A stretch of DNA of 64,000 nucleotides from Lithospermum erythrorhizon (taxonomy: Eukaryota > Streptophyta > Magnoliopsida > Boraginales > Boraginaceae), in assembly GCA_019722365.1 (NCBI GenBank), contig JADFUC010001504.1, positions 1 to 64,000 on the forward strand, given 5' to 3'. The position numbers were made by a program, and so were the translations under genes. Shown piece after piece: positions 49,570 to 62,190 of this stretch. Under the pieces are notes generated by a model. The model saw only the letters and a list, made by a program, of their open reading frames with translations, was not told where the DNA came from and did no database searches. The number at the start of each line of letters is the position of its first letter. The stretch's first letter is position 1.

Positions 49570-51510
49570 TCATATTAGTTTATAATAACCGAACATCGTA
49601 TTAATATATAGATTATGGCTTGAGACCCTAGTAAGCCGTAACTAAATGTCGATGCGAGTTAATCTTAATAATAATGATTGTCGACAATCGAACATATATA
49701 AGAACTTATACTTTTAAATGAGTTTAATCGGTTGTACAATCAATTATTCAACGAACATATTTATGATATCCTAATATCTTATATTTCAACGCTCAGCTTT
49801 CCTTGGGCGATTACTTTATAACGTTACTTATTAACTTCGATTACATCTTAAGCGATCCACTTGCGCTCGATTTCTAGCGATTAAAACATGGCAAGATTTG
49901 TGTAATCAAACTTTTGCATCTATTTTTTCTTGGGTGAATGAATTAATGTGATTCGACTCTTGTCTTTGGAGGTAAGTACCATAATGCCATTCCATAATCT
50001 AAGCATTTATATTCGGTTGTACAAATTCATACGAATTGTAAAGGTATTGGCCCGCTGGGTATACTAACCGTGCGTCTATACAAAGGAGGTTTGACACGAT
50101 CTAAGTACATTACTCACGTAAGTGAAACCCGTATCGCGTGGGTAGAATCGCCATTTAACGCATAGTTTTGGCCGAAATACCTTGGGGCAGATATCGCATC
50201 TTGGTTTCTAGTCGAGTATCGATTCGTACATTACGAACCTTTGTTTCGGCATGTATACCCATGTGATTAAATTTGATAATCATACTCCCTTACACGATTC
50301 AAGAAGGTATTCTATCCCAACAGAAATTTTAAGTGCCCGATTACGATTAAGTGGGCCAGTTGATTAAAGGGCCAACTTGATCTTGCGTTTCGGGCTTGAA
50401 TAAAGTTTGTTTGGATCCTTAACCCCAAAGACCTTTCAAAAAATATCTTAACTTGAGTGGAACCAATTTTATTATTCTAATATGATAACTAATTGTTTAA
50501 CATAAATGATAAGGTAAACATGCTTTGAATAAGCAGATACATTGAAACAAGTTTCTGACTTCCTCCTTGAATCATGCATTATTCGTTTTCCTTTTTGATT
50601 GAATTAAGGTAATTAATCATTGAGAAGAAAACGACTTGAATGCAACTATGTAGATCTTGGAGACCTACATGCATTAGGTCCCGTTAGGACATGTAAAAGC
50701 AGATGAGTGGGTAATAAGTAATCTTTTAACCGTCCTTCAAAAGAATATTCCTTACATCCATATGCCAAAGCATTCGTGATGTAGAGGTGTTAATAATTGC
50801 GTTAGAGATGTAATATTCTGCGTCATATATGTTTTAAATGTTTGAGACACTTATTGACATACTTCTTCATGATTTTGAATTAAATGCGACATATATATCT
50901 TATATACTAGCCAACTCTTTGCATATCCTTATGTTATCTTCAACAGTCAAACTCTTTTACTCTCGAGGTAACGTCTTTAAGTTGAGCTGCCCATTTACCC
51001 TATGAATTTGTGGGCTCATTAGTTGTATCGACTAAATTTTCGTGGAACAATTTCCACAATTACCATAAAGTTCATTTAGTTCGATAACAAACATTGTGAA
51101 GGATCATGATTGATCTTAGAAGCTAACCCCAAACAATTTCATTAATACCTACATTCTTTTTCCATTACTTGGAGTATTACTCATAGCAATTCGCGACTTC
51201 TCGAGGAATTGTTACGATAATGGTTAACGTGACATTATGAGATCTAAATAGGAAAATCTCGTAGTCGTATCGGGTTCAAATAAATTTGTCTAATTTTAGT
51301 TTTATTCAGTTTTAAACTCCATAATATTTATCATCTATAAGCTGTTATATGAGCTTAATCCATATTGTATATCGGCGAGATACAAATCATCTTTACTAAC
51401 GTAAATAGTTGCGACCGTACCGTCGGCAACTCAAATATGGTAAGCTCGTTTGCTTAATAACTTATGCATCATGCATCTGATGATGCGTGTCGTTAAGCTC
51501 CCACTGACGT
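49570..51510 (-). mobile_element. Second minus-strand copia copy: LTR end plus 3' non-coding part
   Basis: 49,570-49,686 matches the last part of the 43,438-44,253 LTR, ending GTCGACA for GTCCAACA. The following sequence to about 50,350 matches 44,254-44,950 (shared GGCAAGATTTGTGTAAT, TGTATACCCATGTGATTAA). At 51,496-51,505 is CTCCCACTGACG, the complement of the GTGGGAG tract found after RNase H in the related elements. No pol is recognisable to its right before the gypsy element begins. Confidence 0.55.
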
Positions 51511-52193
51511 TTTGAACTCTTAGTTCATCTTCTTTCTCCGAAGAAGACTTTTACTCCGTTTAGACTCAAATATCACAAGTTCACAACTTGAATATTAGTA
51601 GTATACTAGTTTTTATTTATTCTAGTTTTTAATATAGAAATGTCAAGTACCTATCCTTGAAGGATCGTGCAGCGGAACATTTCTTTCTGAAATCACGGTC
51701 TCAAGTATCCATTCACATGGAATCGTTACTTAGGAACATCCACTGCATGCTATCCTTAAGAAAACTTATGAAATAGATTTGAACATAGTTTGTATTAAGG
51801 TAAGTGCGTATGAATAATCTGTATTAAGGTAAGTGCGTATCTCTTAAATGTGGAAATAGAAAGTTGTTTATGTACTTGAATTGGGTTTATTACATTTTTC
51901 TTATATACGTGTCACCGCGTCGTATAAAGAGTTATCTTGGCAGCTTCATTTCCTCGTATGATTCATACTCATCGATTTGATACCTTATAATCATGGGCAG
52001 GTTCCATTATTATTGTTAATCTATTTGTAACCGTTATCTTAAGTTGACATGTATTTGTCAGACAATGCATCCATCGACTAAGATTTTACATGGCTAATCC
52101 CATTCTAGCGGAGTTGACTCGGTCCATCTTGCTTAAGATATGGACATCTGATGCAGTTCGAGGTGTAATATTGTAATTATTAGGAGTACCGCA
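51511..52193. other. Unassigned sequence left of the gypsy element
   Basis: No domain is readable. It contains a short tandem duplication, TGTATTAAGGTAAGTGCGTA, at about 51,790 and 51,820. It is probably the interior of the disrupted copia copy. Confidence 0.35.
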
Positions 52194-53104
52194 TGTAATA
52201 ATCAGCTAAGTTGAAAAAAAAAATTTTAATTTTTTCGATTGGTGGTGGGACTTCGAGGAATGGTATAAATAATTTCGATGATAATATTATTTCGTAAATT
52301 TTTGGGCAGTGCATTTATAATTTAGTAGTTTTGCCATGGAAAAATTTTATTTTTGGAATTGGGTTGATTGAGATTTAGAAATGCGATAAGCGCGAAGTGC
52401 TTGAAATCGAGCGGGACTCGGGATTTTTTAAATATACATCCGTACTTATCAACTAGCATCGTCGCAAGGCAAATCTAAATCTTAACTTCCCTCTTCGTAT
52501 TTGGCCGGGTCGCGCCCCCTTGAAATTTTTCTTCCGTTTCTGCCCCGATTTATTCAAAGATCGTTTGTAGAATATCGTTCTCGTCATACTGCTTGAGTTA
52601 AGGCCTTGACGGGAAGGGGCACGTTCCGTGTCGCGTTCTTCGCGGAACTTTTGTGATAGCTAGTAGAGGTTGGCCAGACGGCTAGTTGAGCCGGGGTAAT
52701 TTGGAGAGTTGTTCAGTGGTACAGGTGAGCATCAGTTAGCGAGGATCACCAGGTCTGATTTTGATGTGTTATCAAATGTTTTTGATTGTTGTACTTTATT
52801 TTCAAAAAGCTTTGGCGCCCAGCCGGCGGTTCTCGGCTTTGTATTACAGTGCGTGCTTACTCTCTTTGTAGCCTTCTTTGGCATTCTTGTTTATACGGGA
52901 TATGTTGTATATATGGTGTTAGTTGGTTAGATATCACTGATGGATTTGTAAAATGTTAAAGCGGTTATTGTTTGAGAATATTAATGGAAATAAATTTTGA
53001 GATTTGAAATGAGTAGTTTTTAAAATTGTTCGTCCGTGGTTTGGTGACTCACGGTGTTCGGATTGTGATGATTCTTACCGGGCGGCCGGCACAGGCGGTC
53101 GTTA
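52194..53104 (+). repeat. Left (5') LTR of the gypsy element
   Basis: It starts TGTAATAATCAGCTAAG and shares long blocks with the right LTR: GATAATATTATTTCGTAAA, GCCATGGAAAAATTTTAT and GAGTTAAGGCCTTGAC. It ends near GGCGGTCGTTAA. A 73-codon ORF (52,709-52,930) is in LTR sequence and is not a gene. Confidence 0.8.
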
Positions 53105-53108
53105 ATTT

Positions 53109-53126
53109 TGGTATCGAGCTTAGGTT
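53109..53126 (+). other. Primer-binding site (initiator tRNA-Met)
   Basis: TGGTATCGAGCTTAGGTT differs from the plant gypsy PBS TGGTATCAGAGC by one deleted base within its first 12 positions. It lies four bases after the left LTR, where reverse transcription would be primed. Confidence 0.65.
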
Positions 53127-53129
53127 TCG

Positions 53130-54800
53130 GATTACTTGGGTATGCATTATTGGTTTGATGTCGACTTGTTTTTCGTTAGTCGTTGTGAGTGGTGTCTTTT
53201 GTAAAAGTCTTGAGTCTTTTCTTTTGTTGCGTAGGCGTGAGGATGCCGCTGAGTCCGTGTTAGGGGTAAAAGCGAGAGGTCTTGAGGTAGGCCCCGAGGG
53301 AGGAGGCCGGCTGAGCAGGGGTATAGGCTGTTAATGAGTCTGGCGTGGACAGCGGGGGTCTAAGAGGTGCATTCTTACGGCGAGGTTGAGGTGGACCTCG
53401 TAGGGGAGGAGAGTGTGAATGCTCGGGTGGCCGAGCGGGGGTGAGAATTCGAGCCGAAGTTGTTTGGCCAGGTTTTACGAAGAGATCCTCGAAGTTTCGG
53501 GAGGTTCGCCGGGCGAGGTTATTGAGTTCATCCGGAAGGATATGAAGTCCATTTTTGAGCATGGGGATTGTGGGTGAGATGAGAGTGAAGTTTGGAGCTT
53601 ATCGGCAGCGAGGGGTGCCAGCGGTGGGAGGAGAACTAGGCGCGTCCACGGCGTGAGAGGGAGATCATGTCTTGGGGAGGCGGTTTGTTGAGCTCTTCGG
53701 AGTGTCTTGAGACCCACATGGCAGCTTTGGAGAGGAGGCGATTTATTTGACTTTCGAGGGGGCAGTGTTGAGAAGTGCAGCAGGTTCGGCGAGATGTCGG
53801 CTAACTGCGATGTCTATCCGGTAGAGGCAAAGAAGATCACAAGGTTCAGGGATGGTTTGACGTGGGAGTAAGTCACCGACTCTCCTTTACATTGGCTTTC
53901 ACCCGGTTCCATGCAGTGAGGAATCTGACGAAGATGGAAATGGAGTTAGCTGAGCCAGAGGCGAGTGGATCGAAGAGGAGTCGACTTGAGACTTTCAGTA
54001 CCGATAGGCCTACCAGTTCTAGAGTTCAGAGGAGGACAGAACCCGGCGGAAGTAGTCACAGACGAGTTGCCGGTGCGCCCGGCGGTCATGGCTTATTACG
54101 GCCGCCTGCGCTGTAGGTACACAAGGAATACAGTGAGTTTCAGAGTGGGCTTTCGGGGGTTCAGAGAGATATCCGCTGTTTCCGATGTGGCCAGTTTGGG
54201 CACACGAAGCGGGATTGCCGGGAGAGGGTGATATTATGTTCCATTTGCCCGGCTGACAGGGGCCTTTAAGCGGGACCTTTAGTTTTCCTGGTCGGAAGTC
54301 TTTGGAACTTTTGCGCGATTCGCTGCCCGAGCGGTTATCGAGGGGACGAGAGGTGGACTTGTTGGAAACCGTGGAGACCCGGGGCCGAGTTGGAGGCTCT
54401 CGAGGGCGTGGCAGTACCGGCCGAGTGGGGCCGGACGGGGGCCGAGATTAATGCGTGACCCGGCGGAGTGCGTGACCTCCGGAGTTCGGCCAGTCTTTAC
54501 TTTCATGTGATTATGTCGGTGGAAATACTTTTTATGCGGTGCTACACACTCAATTAATTTCGGGTTTTGTGGAGCATTCTGTCTACGTATGTAGAGTTTA
54601 CGCTTGTTCCTGACTTCTATTACGTTTTCGGTTGGGAGGTCGATTGAGGTTAGGCGTTATATATTGTGGGATTTAGCGCTTGAATGTGAGCGACCAATTG
54701 TTGGTAGTAGACCTACTTAGTTCCCCGAGGATAGGTTTTTGATCTTATCTTTGAGTATGGATTGGTTGTTGAAAGCATCACACTAGGATTTATTGTGCCA
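53130..54800 (+). pseudogene. Gypsy gag and protease remains
   Basis: The clearest part is a CCHC zinc knuckle, CFRCGQFGHTKRDC, at 54,177-54,218, which in gypsy Gag binds element RNA. Downstream, MDWLLK at 54,757 corresponds to the end of the pepsin-like protease (GMDWL). The unusually GC-rich 53,230-54,450 carries the rest of gag, broken by frameshifts. Confidence 0.7.
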
Positions 54801-55288
54801 TAAAAGGATGTTACTTTTGTGGGCCGGGTAAAGTAGAATGCTTTTGTTGTGGGAGATAGGAAGGTTACAGGTGGATATTGCTTGTGCAGGGCTGGGGTGG
54901 TGATGTGGGTTATGTTGGTTTTGAGTATGCGGTCGATTTGGAGAGAGAGGAGATTAGATTAGGGGATGTCTAATTATTTGAGAGGCATGGTGTTTTCTGA
55001 GGGGCTGCCGTGTTTACATGATGATAGAGGCTGATTACGAGAATAGAATGGCTCTACTTGAGTTGGAAGAATTGAAGATTTTATTCACGAGGAGGCTGGC
55101 TGGATAACGGGTTTGAGATGTATAGTGGTTTTATGCGTGTGCGTGTTACGGTCGTTACCGTGACTTTCTTGTGGTGTGAGGTGCTCGAGGGTGTTTGTTT
55201 TTTTTTACATTCGTATGTGCATTATGTAGTTTCGGGTTGTAGTCGAGTTACGAAATTTCGGGGTCGAAATTTGGCCAAGTGAGTAGAT

Positions 55289-56158
55289 TGTAATAACCCG
55301 CTACGAAAAAAAAAATTAAATTTTTCGGTCGGTGGTGGGACCCGGGGATAGTATAAATAATTTCGATGATAATATTATTTCGTAAAATTTTGGGCAGATA
55401 CATTTATAATTTAGTAATTTGCCATGGAAAAATTTTATCTTTAGGTGGGTTAGTTGAGATTTAAGAATGCGATAAGGAGAAGTTAGCCCGAAAAGCGAGC
55501 GGGACTTCAGTTTTTAAATATCTATCACATACTTATCGACCTGCGTAAATTACATGAGGCAAATCGTCTTAACTTCCTCTTACGTATTGGCAGAGATTAG
55601 CGCCCTCCCCAGAAATTTTTTCTTTCCATTTCGCTCTTCGATTGTCGCTCGAACTCGAAAGATCATTTGTAGAATATAGTTCTCCCATCTTTCTTGAGTT
55701 AAGGCCTTGACCGCGGGAAGAGCCTTGCGTTGTGATATTACTGAGACTTTTAGCGATAGCTAGTAGAGGTTGACAGGGCAGCTGGTTGGGAAGGCATTGG
55801 AGAGTTTGTTAGAGTGGCTAGGTGAGCATCGAATTGGTAGAGGATCCTCACGGTGATTTTGATGTAGTATCAAATGTTTTTATTGTTATGCTATTTTCAA
55901 ACTTTAGCCTTGTGGTTCTCCTTTGTATTACGAAATGCAGTCTTTTCTTTTGTATCTTTCTTTGGCATTCTTTGTATGGGATATATTATATGGTGTTTGT
56001 TGGTTATCCAGTGGATTTGTAAAATGTTAAAACGGTTATTTTTTGAGAATATTATTTGATATTTTTTGGTTGAAATGGTAGCTTTTAAGTAGTCGTCCGT
56101 CATTTCAAATTATTCAGGATTATGATGATTCTTCTTGGTGGCCGACTGCGGTGTTACA
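55289..56158 (+). repeat. Right (3') LTR of the gypsy element
   Basis: It begins TGTAATAACCCGC directly after GTGAGTAGAT, the position of a polypurine tract, and ends GGTGTTACA. It is collinear with the left LTR but differs by many small indels, implying an old insertion or sequencing-consensus noise. Confidence 0.8.
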
Positions 56159-56899
56159 CCCTTAGAGGCTATTCATCGCCCATTTCTCTTGAAGAGAAGA
56201 GTTTGAATTACATTCCTTAAAAGCGAAGACATGCTTGTAGAATAGGAACACGTAGATGTATATCTCAGCGGTTTAGGAGTCATTAGTATCAAAGATAATT
56301 CAGGAAAAATCGCTTAAGATTCCAGTGATCTTGATGAAAGATTCCAAAAGCGAAAGTTAGTCGCGGTTGAAAATATTTTTCATAACTGGGACCACTTATT
56401 CTCATTGATGCTACTACTATTTGGTATCACTTAAAAATAATAACCAACCAATCAATAGTTGCATGAGTGGTGTAACAACTATTTTAAAACATCAGACAAC
56501 ATTTACTTAAGGTAGTAGACTGCAAAGGTCCCTTTACTTTCTATTTCTTAAGTATACTTACATTCCCTTTACTTCCAAAGCTTGAAGAAATTGAAGCAAA
56601 TTCATTAAGTACAAAAAATTGATTTCCTTAAACACTCAATATAAACATTATTGCTATTTAAAGTAAGAAAAGCAGACATCATCGGTTATAGGTTGCAAAG
56701 TCATGAAGCTTAATATTTTCATTTCATAAATAAAAAGCAGCAAGTTCATCTTGCCATGATGATCATGAGATAATATACAATATATTACTCTTATTGGCAT
56801 ATTGAACTTTGAATTGAGCTCATCTGTCTCATGGAAGGTTCGCATTTGATGGCTATGAAATAATATAAGATTATATTATTAACATAATCATTTTTATTA
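56159..56899. other. Unassigned sequence right of the gypsy element
   Basis: No gene or transposon domain is recognisable. A 63-codon minus ORF at 56,654-56,845 is not similar to anything I know. Confidence 0.4.
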
Positions 56900-57200
56900 A
56901 GTTGAAATCTCAATCATAAACTTGTTTATTGAACCTAAGTCCACAAGTTCTTCCTTATGGTAATTGAAATTACTATACCGAAACTTGTTTTAAATCATGA
57001 ATAAAAAAGCATATCGGGATCACATTTAAATTTTATAAAATAATAACTAAAATATATAGTACATATATATTTAAATGTCAGACTTCCATACAGAATTTAA
57101 CGGAATAAAGCAAGAATTCTTTCTACCGAAGCCTCCTTTGAATTTCAATATACTAGCACTTTAATTATAGTGCCTCTAGTTAGTCGGGGAGGGGGTTAGA
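56900..57200 (-). repeat. Dispersed repeat, inverted copy of 49,080-49,360
   Basis: The reverse complement carries the same ordered blocks as 49,080-49,360 (CTAGAGGCA, GGAGGCTTCG, AAACAAGTTT). Identity is unknown; it may be part of the same LTR family or an independent short transposon. Confidence 0.6.
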
Positions 57201-57428
57201 CCACATCCACGGATCTAAATATCTGCATTGAATATTCCATGATATGAATAAACAATTGAATTTGCTAGTGTAAAAATTTATTTGAATCGAATTCAAATAT
57301 ATCACTTAAAAGCGTCTTTTAAGTGTAATAACAATTAATATAATATTATTGGTATTTTCAAATATATCCTTATTTATTAAGTTTACGCTTTTATTAAAGA
57401 TAATATATCACTTTAATTATCAAATAAT

Positions 57429-57533
57429 TCAAAGTCTCTGGTAAAGAATCAATTCTTATTATAATTTCAATTATTGTTCAAAGTCTCTAATTAAAATAAT
57501 CAATTCTTATTATAAATTTCAATTACAATTCCT
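57429..57533. repeat. Two ~51-bp tandem units
   Basis: TTCAAAGTCTCTGGTAAAG with AATCAATTCTTATTATAA is repeated as TTCAAAGTCTCTAATTAAA with AATCAATTCTTATTATAA. It lies in AT-rich sequence upstream of the next LTR. Confidence 0.75.
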
Positions 57534-57782
57534 AATCAATATTTAGAAATTTAAATATATTATCTTCTCAGTTTAATTGTATTCTAAATACCAATTAAAC
57601 TAGCTCTAATCAAATTAGAATTATTTGAATGTAGTTAAATAATTGTCTGGGTTTAACTAGATTCAAATCTTTGGAAATATGAGGCGATTCAAATCCTCAC
57701 TTAAATATATACTCGTTGAACAATTAAATTGAGACAATCGATTATTACATTTTAAAATAATAATAAGTTGGGATATTTTTAA

Positions 57783-58489
57783 TTATGGACAAATTAATAT
57801 ATTAGGTAACTCGATTGAGATTGAGTTTATGATTCCTTACGAGTCCGCTTTCATAATCTATATATTAATATGATGTTTGATTAAGCATAAATTAACATAT
57901 TGCTAATTCAGTGTTGAAGAATTCCTTACAACAAGCAATCGAACTATAATTTAAATTCCTTCCGAGGATTTAAAATATAGCGTATAAGAATATTTGGGGT
58001 TAAATTCAATTGTTGAAAGTATCCAATGGTAGCAAACCGAGATGAGAATGGGGAGTTCTAGAATGACTGCTTTTTAGAATAATTCTATAATGTTCTTCTT
58101 AAGGAGGTGGAAGTTTCCATAGCATCTCTTTGAAATCCTTTCAGAAAAGTACGGATTTTTGGCGCTTATATAAAGTCCCACTTTGGAGATGAAAAAACTT
58201 GCACCAATACTCGCTAGTACTTAGGTCTCCTTTGGATTTTTTGTCCAACTTCTCGTCTACAGTTTAATATTTTTTAAAAGGCTACAGTAAAACTCACGGA
58301 GACACTTCATTAAATACGTTGGTGTGGACTATTCTTAGAGACAATCTACATTGATTGTTAGTCTCCTGTCGTATTCATTTGCAAATCACATTAAGTAGCA
58401 CCGCAACGTATATATATTTTTTATATTATTCGTAGGAGCTCTTGGTTTCAGGTTAATTTCATTGTTATTTTAATCCGTAAAATCCAACA
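57783..58489 (+). repeat. Copia 5' LTR (707 bp)
   Basis: The plus strand starts at TGGACAAATTAATATATTAGG and ends GTAAAATCCAACA. It is the inverted-orientation relative of the LTR at 43,438-44,253 (shared CATAATCTATATATTAATATGAT). Its downstream neighbour is the plus-strand pol at 60.7-62 kb, so this is the 5' LTR of that element. Confidence 0.65.
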
Positions 58490-59639
58490 ATGGCGTCTTA
58501 GGCAGAACTATGAATTGTTATTACATAATTAAATGCATGAATTCGGTTTATGTATTGTTGAATTTAATTTTATGTGTTAAATTACAATTAGATAATTTTT
58601 AATTGAATTATAGTAGTATGTTAACTAATTAATTATTTTATAATTAATTGTCAAATTGACCCACCGAAAACAATTATTGTAGTTCATCGAAATATTTTTC
58701 CAATTTTTTTTTGAATTTTCTGGAATTTTTTGGTAAAAATGTATATCGATTTAAATTTCGAATCTATAGCTTGTCGTTCGGAAAAATTGTTAAGGCTGGT
58801 AGAAACGGCGGGAATGGCGTCGGCGCTGCGTGATGCAGCCATGGCGTCATCGGTCAAATCGTTGACTAAGTCGCTTTCGGTCAAACAGTTGACTTTACCG
58901 TGAAACCCGATGCCCGTCGGCGACCACGTAGGCGCCTGAATAGCCCGTGGTGGCTTGAGAAAAAGTGTCGCGTCGTCAGTGGCGTCGGTGTTTTGTCTTG
59001 TAGTGTGGGCGTTCGAATTGATTTCGGGGCGTCGGAATGAAACGTTCGGTTACGGACCGTAGGCACTAGGCTGCGCCACAGGCTTTAAGCGTTTGGGCTA
59101 ATTTGGGCTTATGGTTTTGCGAATTCGACATTTTTTTTGGGCTTGTTTGACTTTTGTTTTTGGTTTTAAATTTTTTAAACCCAATTTTCCTCAAATTAAT
59201 ATTTCGATATCAATTAAAATTATTTTAAATTAATTTTAATTTGGAAATTAGTTTAATTAATTTAATTTAACTACTTTTAATAGTTCTAATTTCATTAGAG
59301 ATTATTTTAATTGGTACTTGATGTCCAAATTAAAATAAAGACTATTAATTAATTCTAATTTGATTAGATTTAATCATTCGAATTAATTTAATTAAATTAG
59401 AAATCCATATTATTTGATAATTGAAGTTTCTTAATAACATATAATCTGAAATTAAATTTTATTAAAAGTGTAAATTAGATAAATAGTATTTTTAGAAATA
59501 CTTATTATTTAATATTAATTGTTAAAATACTTAAATTGGTTTAATTGGTATTTTTACACTTATGTAATTAGATTATATAGTTTATTTGATGAATATACAA
59601 TGACATATATTTGTTTGGATTATTTACCTTTTTAAATAT

Positions 59640-60700
59640 TATTTTTTGTCCATATAATAACATGCTTTAAATTACTATTATTGGATAATGAAATGCATTA
59701 TATATATTTGATAATGGATTAGAAAAGATAAATAATATGACTTAGATAAATTTTGGGAAATCTGGCTTTGATGTCTTTTTGCTTAAGATAAATGAGTAGA
59801 GATTTTAATTCCATTATTATTTAATGTAAATATAATTAATTAAAATTGGAGTTTCCTTGAGGAGCAGACAGGATGATAGAGATCATTAGAAAGCCCAGGA
59901 GTAGTTTAGAACTAGTCTAGATTTTGTAGGTCATATCGTAGTCTTTGTTATTGTTATATTTTATGTTTGTAATTTATGATATATATAACTTCTTGTGTGT
60001 ATATATTCTTAACTTAAATTAGAAGACTCGTTAAAATATAACTAATCCACTTCAAAAATTAAGTAGTATTGTCGTACCCGACTAAAAGTTGGATTTTAGG
60101 AGTCGTTATGTGCGGATACGGATTGAGGCATTATCATATAAGGCTCTTTCGATAGAGTGTTTATCGTTTTCCAAAGAGTGCGAGGACTTGGTATCAAGGC
60201 CCGACTACATGTTGGTAGGCTTGAAGTTGCTTGAGCGGTGATTTCGAGTGCATGGTAGTAGCGTTGACAAAAGAAATCGATATACGGTCTAAGATGAACT
60301 TTAGTGGCCTTGAGAGTCATGATAGTAAATGATTGGTGATGGTGCCACTTTTTACCTATGATTAGGAATTGAAATGTATCGTCTTTGTAGTTCCCGATTC
60401 TTGGTGATATAGGATGTATGCTTAGTGCGTTTTAGAAGGAATACTAGCCAAGAGATGACATTTTCTTGAAATGGAATACTGGCGAGAATCTGAGAATAAG
60501 TGAGAGTCTTGAAGTTGTTCAAGATGGTGAGAAGTCAGCGTTAAGAAAGTGAGGCGATTCACCTCGGGAGGTGAGCCTGTATATATAAAGGAAGTTCAAC
60601 TTGATCCACAATCGTGATCGAGGCCAAGCGAGACTTCATGGCTACGCTTAGGAGGTGGCGGATAGGAGCTTCGTCGGAACGATAAATGAAAGCGAGAACA
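59640..60700. other. Interior of the plus-strand copia element, unreadable part
   Basis: The sequence lies where gag, protease and integrase should be but no motif could be identified. 60,540-60,600 may be the linker before the reverse transcriptase. Confidence 0.4.
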
Positions 60701-60729
60701 CGAGGTTCAAACAAAACTTAATCAGTCTT

Positions 60730-61560
60730 CTTCATATGAAGAAGCCATGAAAAAAAGCCGAGAACGATGAATGGCTTATAGCCATGAAATCCAAAATAGA
60801 TTCGATGTATCAAAATAATGTTTGGACATTAATGGATCACACGAATGTGCTAGACTGTCGAGAGCAAATGGGGTTTCAAGTACAAAGGCGAATAAAGATG
60901 GAAATGTCCATGTGTTTATAAGGCTAGACTAGTAGCGAGAGGTTCAAACAAATTCAAGGAATTGATTATGATGAAACATACTCCCCGGTTGCCAGGTTTA
61001 AGTCCATTAGGGATTACCTTAGCCATGGCACTTTATTATGATTATGTGATCGGCAAATGGATGTAAATGCATTCCTTAACGGGGAATCTAGAGGGAACTT
61101 GTACATGGCACAGCCTCTAGGTTTTATATATGTCTAAAGGGACCTAAGAAGGTATGCAACTCTGAATCCATTTATAGACTTAGCTTGAAACATAGAAAAA
61201 GTTGAATCTTCGTGTGTAAGAGGTGATCAAAGTTTGGGTTCATTAGATGCGAAGAAGATTGTGTGTGTGTATACAAGAAGGCTGAGTGGGGCAACATTGC
61301 ATTTATAGTCATGTATGTAGATGACATACTAATCATAGGAAGCTTGGCGTATATGCTTGAATCTATCAATCGTATTTGTGAAAGTATTTACGGGCTTAGG
61401 AGAAGCTCAATACATTCTTGGAATAAAAATTCATAAGAAATGTCGATCTAAAAGGCTAATTGGATTAAGCCAAAATACTTATATAGATAAAGTGTTGAAA
61501 GATTTAAAATGGATAATTCAAGAAGGAAACTACCCGTGAGGCGTAGGGTATACGGTAGTT
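60730..61560 (+). pseudogene. Copia reverse transcriptase, broken
   Basis: Visible in order, with frame changes: SSYEEAMK (about 60,735), SKIDSMYQNNVWTLMDH (about 60,795), ARLVARGSNKFKEL-type text (about 60,930), DETYSP, MDVNAFLNGE (about 61,055), MAQPLGF, then FIVMYVDDILIIGS with the catalytic YVDD at about 61,313-61,325, and GEAQYILGIKIHKKCRSKRL (about 61,394). This is the full copia reverse transcriptase path. Several frameshifts inactivate it. Confidence 0.85.
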
Positions 61561-61719
61561 CCGATTGTGCCCGCAAGCCAATTTGTGAAGAAAAGGATGA
61601 GTGATGTTCATATGAATCGGCCATAGGATGCATTATTATAATGTAATGTTATGTACACATCCAGAATGTATGCAAATGCGCTCACGAGTGCTTAACGGCT
61701 TTGTACCAATCATGTTAGG

Positions 61720-62190
61720 TGAAATCCATTGGACTCTTGTGAGCCCGTACTTAGAAATTACTACGAATGGCCCAAGAAATGTTCCTTGTATACGGTAAGA
61801 AGGGATAATGAGTTATTAGTAGAAGGGTTACGCCGATGCAGTTTTTTCAAACCCGATAGAGACTATAGTCATTCTCAATCCGGTTATGTATTACTGACGG
61901 TGGTGCAGTGTCTTGAGTGCGTGTCATGAATACTTTGTAGTTGACTCGACAACGAGGTGACAGCCGGAAGAGGCTGCGAGAGAGGCTTCTTTGGATCAAA
62001 GAAGATTGTGTGTGAACTGGAATACCTAGCATTGAGAGGTCCGGGTGGAGTTATATTGCTGATAACAACTGAACGATAGCTTAAGCTAAGGAACCAAGAT
62101 CGCGTCTGAATCAGCTCTATCTTAGGAAGTATCATCTTATTTGGGAATGCTTAGATAGAGGAGATGTTAGAAGATGTAAAGTTCAACCGA
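61720..62190 (+). pseudogene. Copia RNase H, broken
   Basis: The plus strand reads RCSFFKPDRDYSHSQSGYVL at about 61,835-61,895, matching the TDASFQTDRDDSxSQSGYVF block of plant copia RNase H. It continues with frame changes into a VVDP-TRHLP end (about 62,200) like the LADPLTKPL terminus of the polyprotein. Confidence 0.75.

Larger units (their letters stand above)
52194..56158 (+). mobile_element. Ty3/gypsy retrotransposon with deleted pol
   Basis: It is bounded by two LTRs in direct orientation (52,194-53,104 and 55,289-56,158). A primer-binding site complementary to initiator tRNA-Met follows the left LTR at 53,109 (TGGTATC-GAGC). The interior is only ~2.2 kb. It holds a gag CCHC knuckle at 54,177, a protease-type M-D-W-L motif at 54,757, the start of the reverse transcriptase leader (AxLELEELKI, 55,048-55,077) and then, after a jump, the 3' end of the polyprotein region with TACGAAATTTCGGGG and the LTR. 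Reverse transcriptase, RNase H and integrase are therefore deleted. Flanks show no target-site duplication. Confidence 0.8.

Noticed and set aside
52709..52930. Hydrophobic 73-codon ORF resembling a small membrane protein
   Set aside because: It lies inside the gypsy 5' LTR, and the other LTR has a frame-shifted counterpart.
53862..54231. GC-rich overlapping ORFs as host genes
   Set aside because: They are the gag region of the gypsy element, shown by the CCHC knuckle at 54,177.
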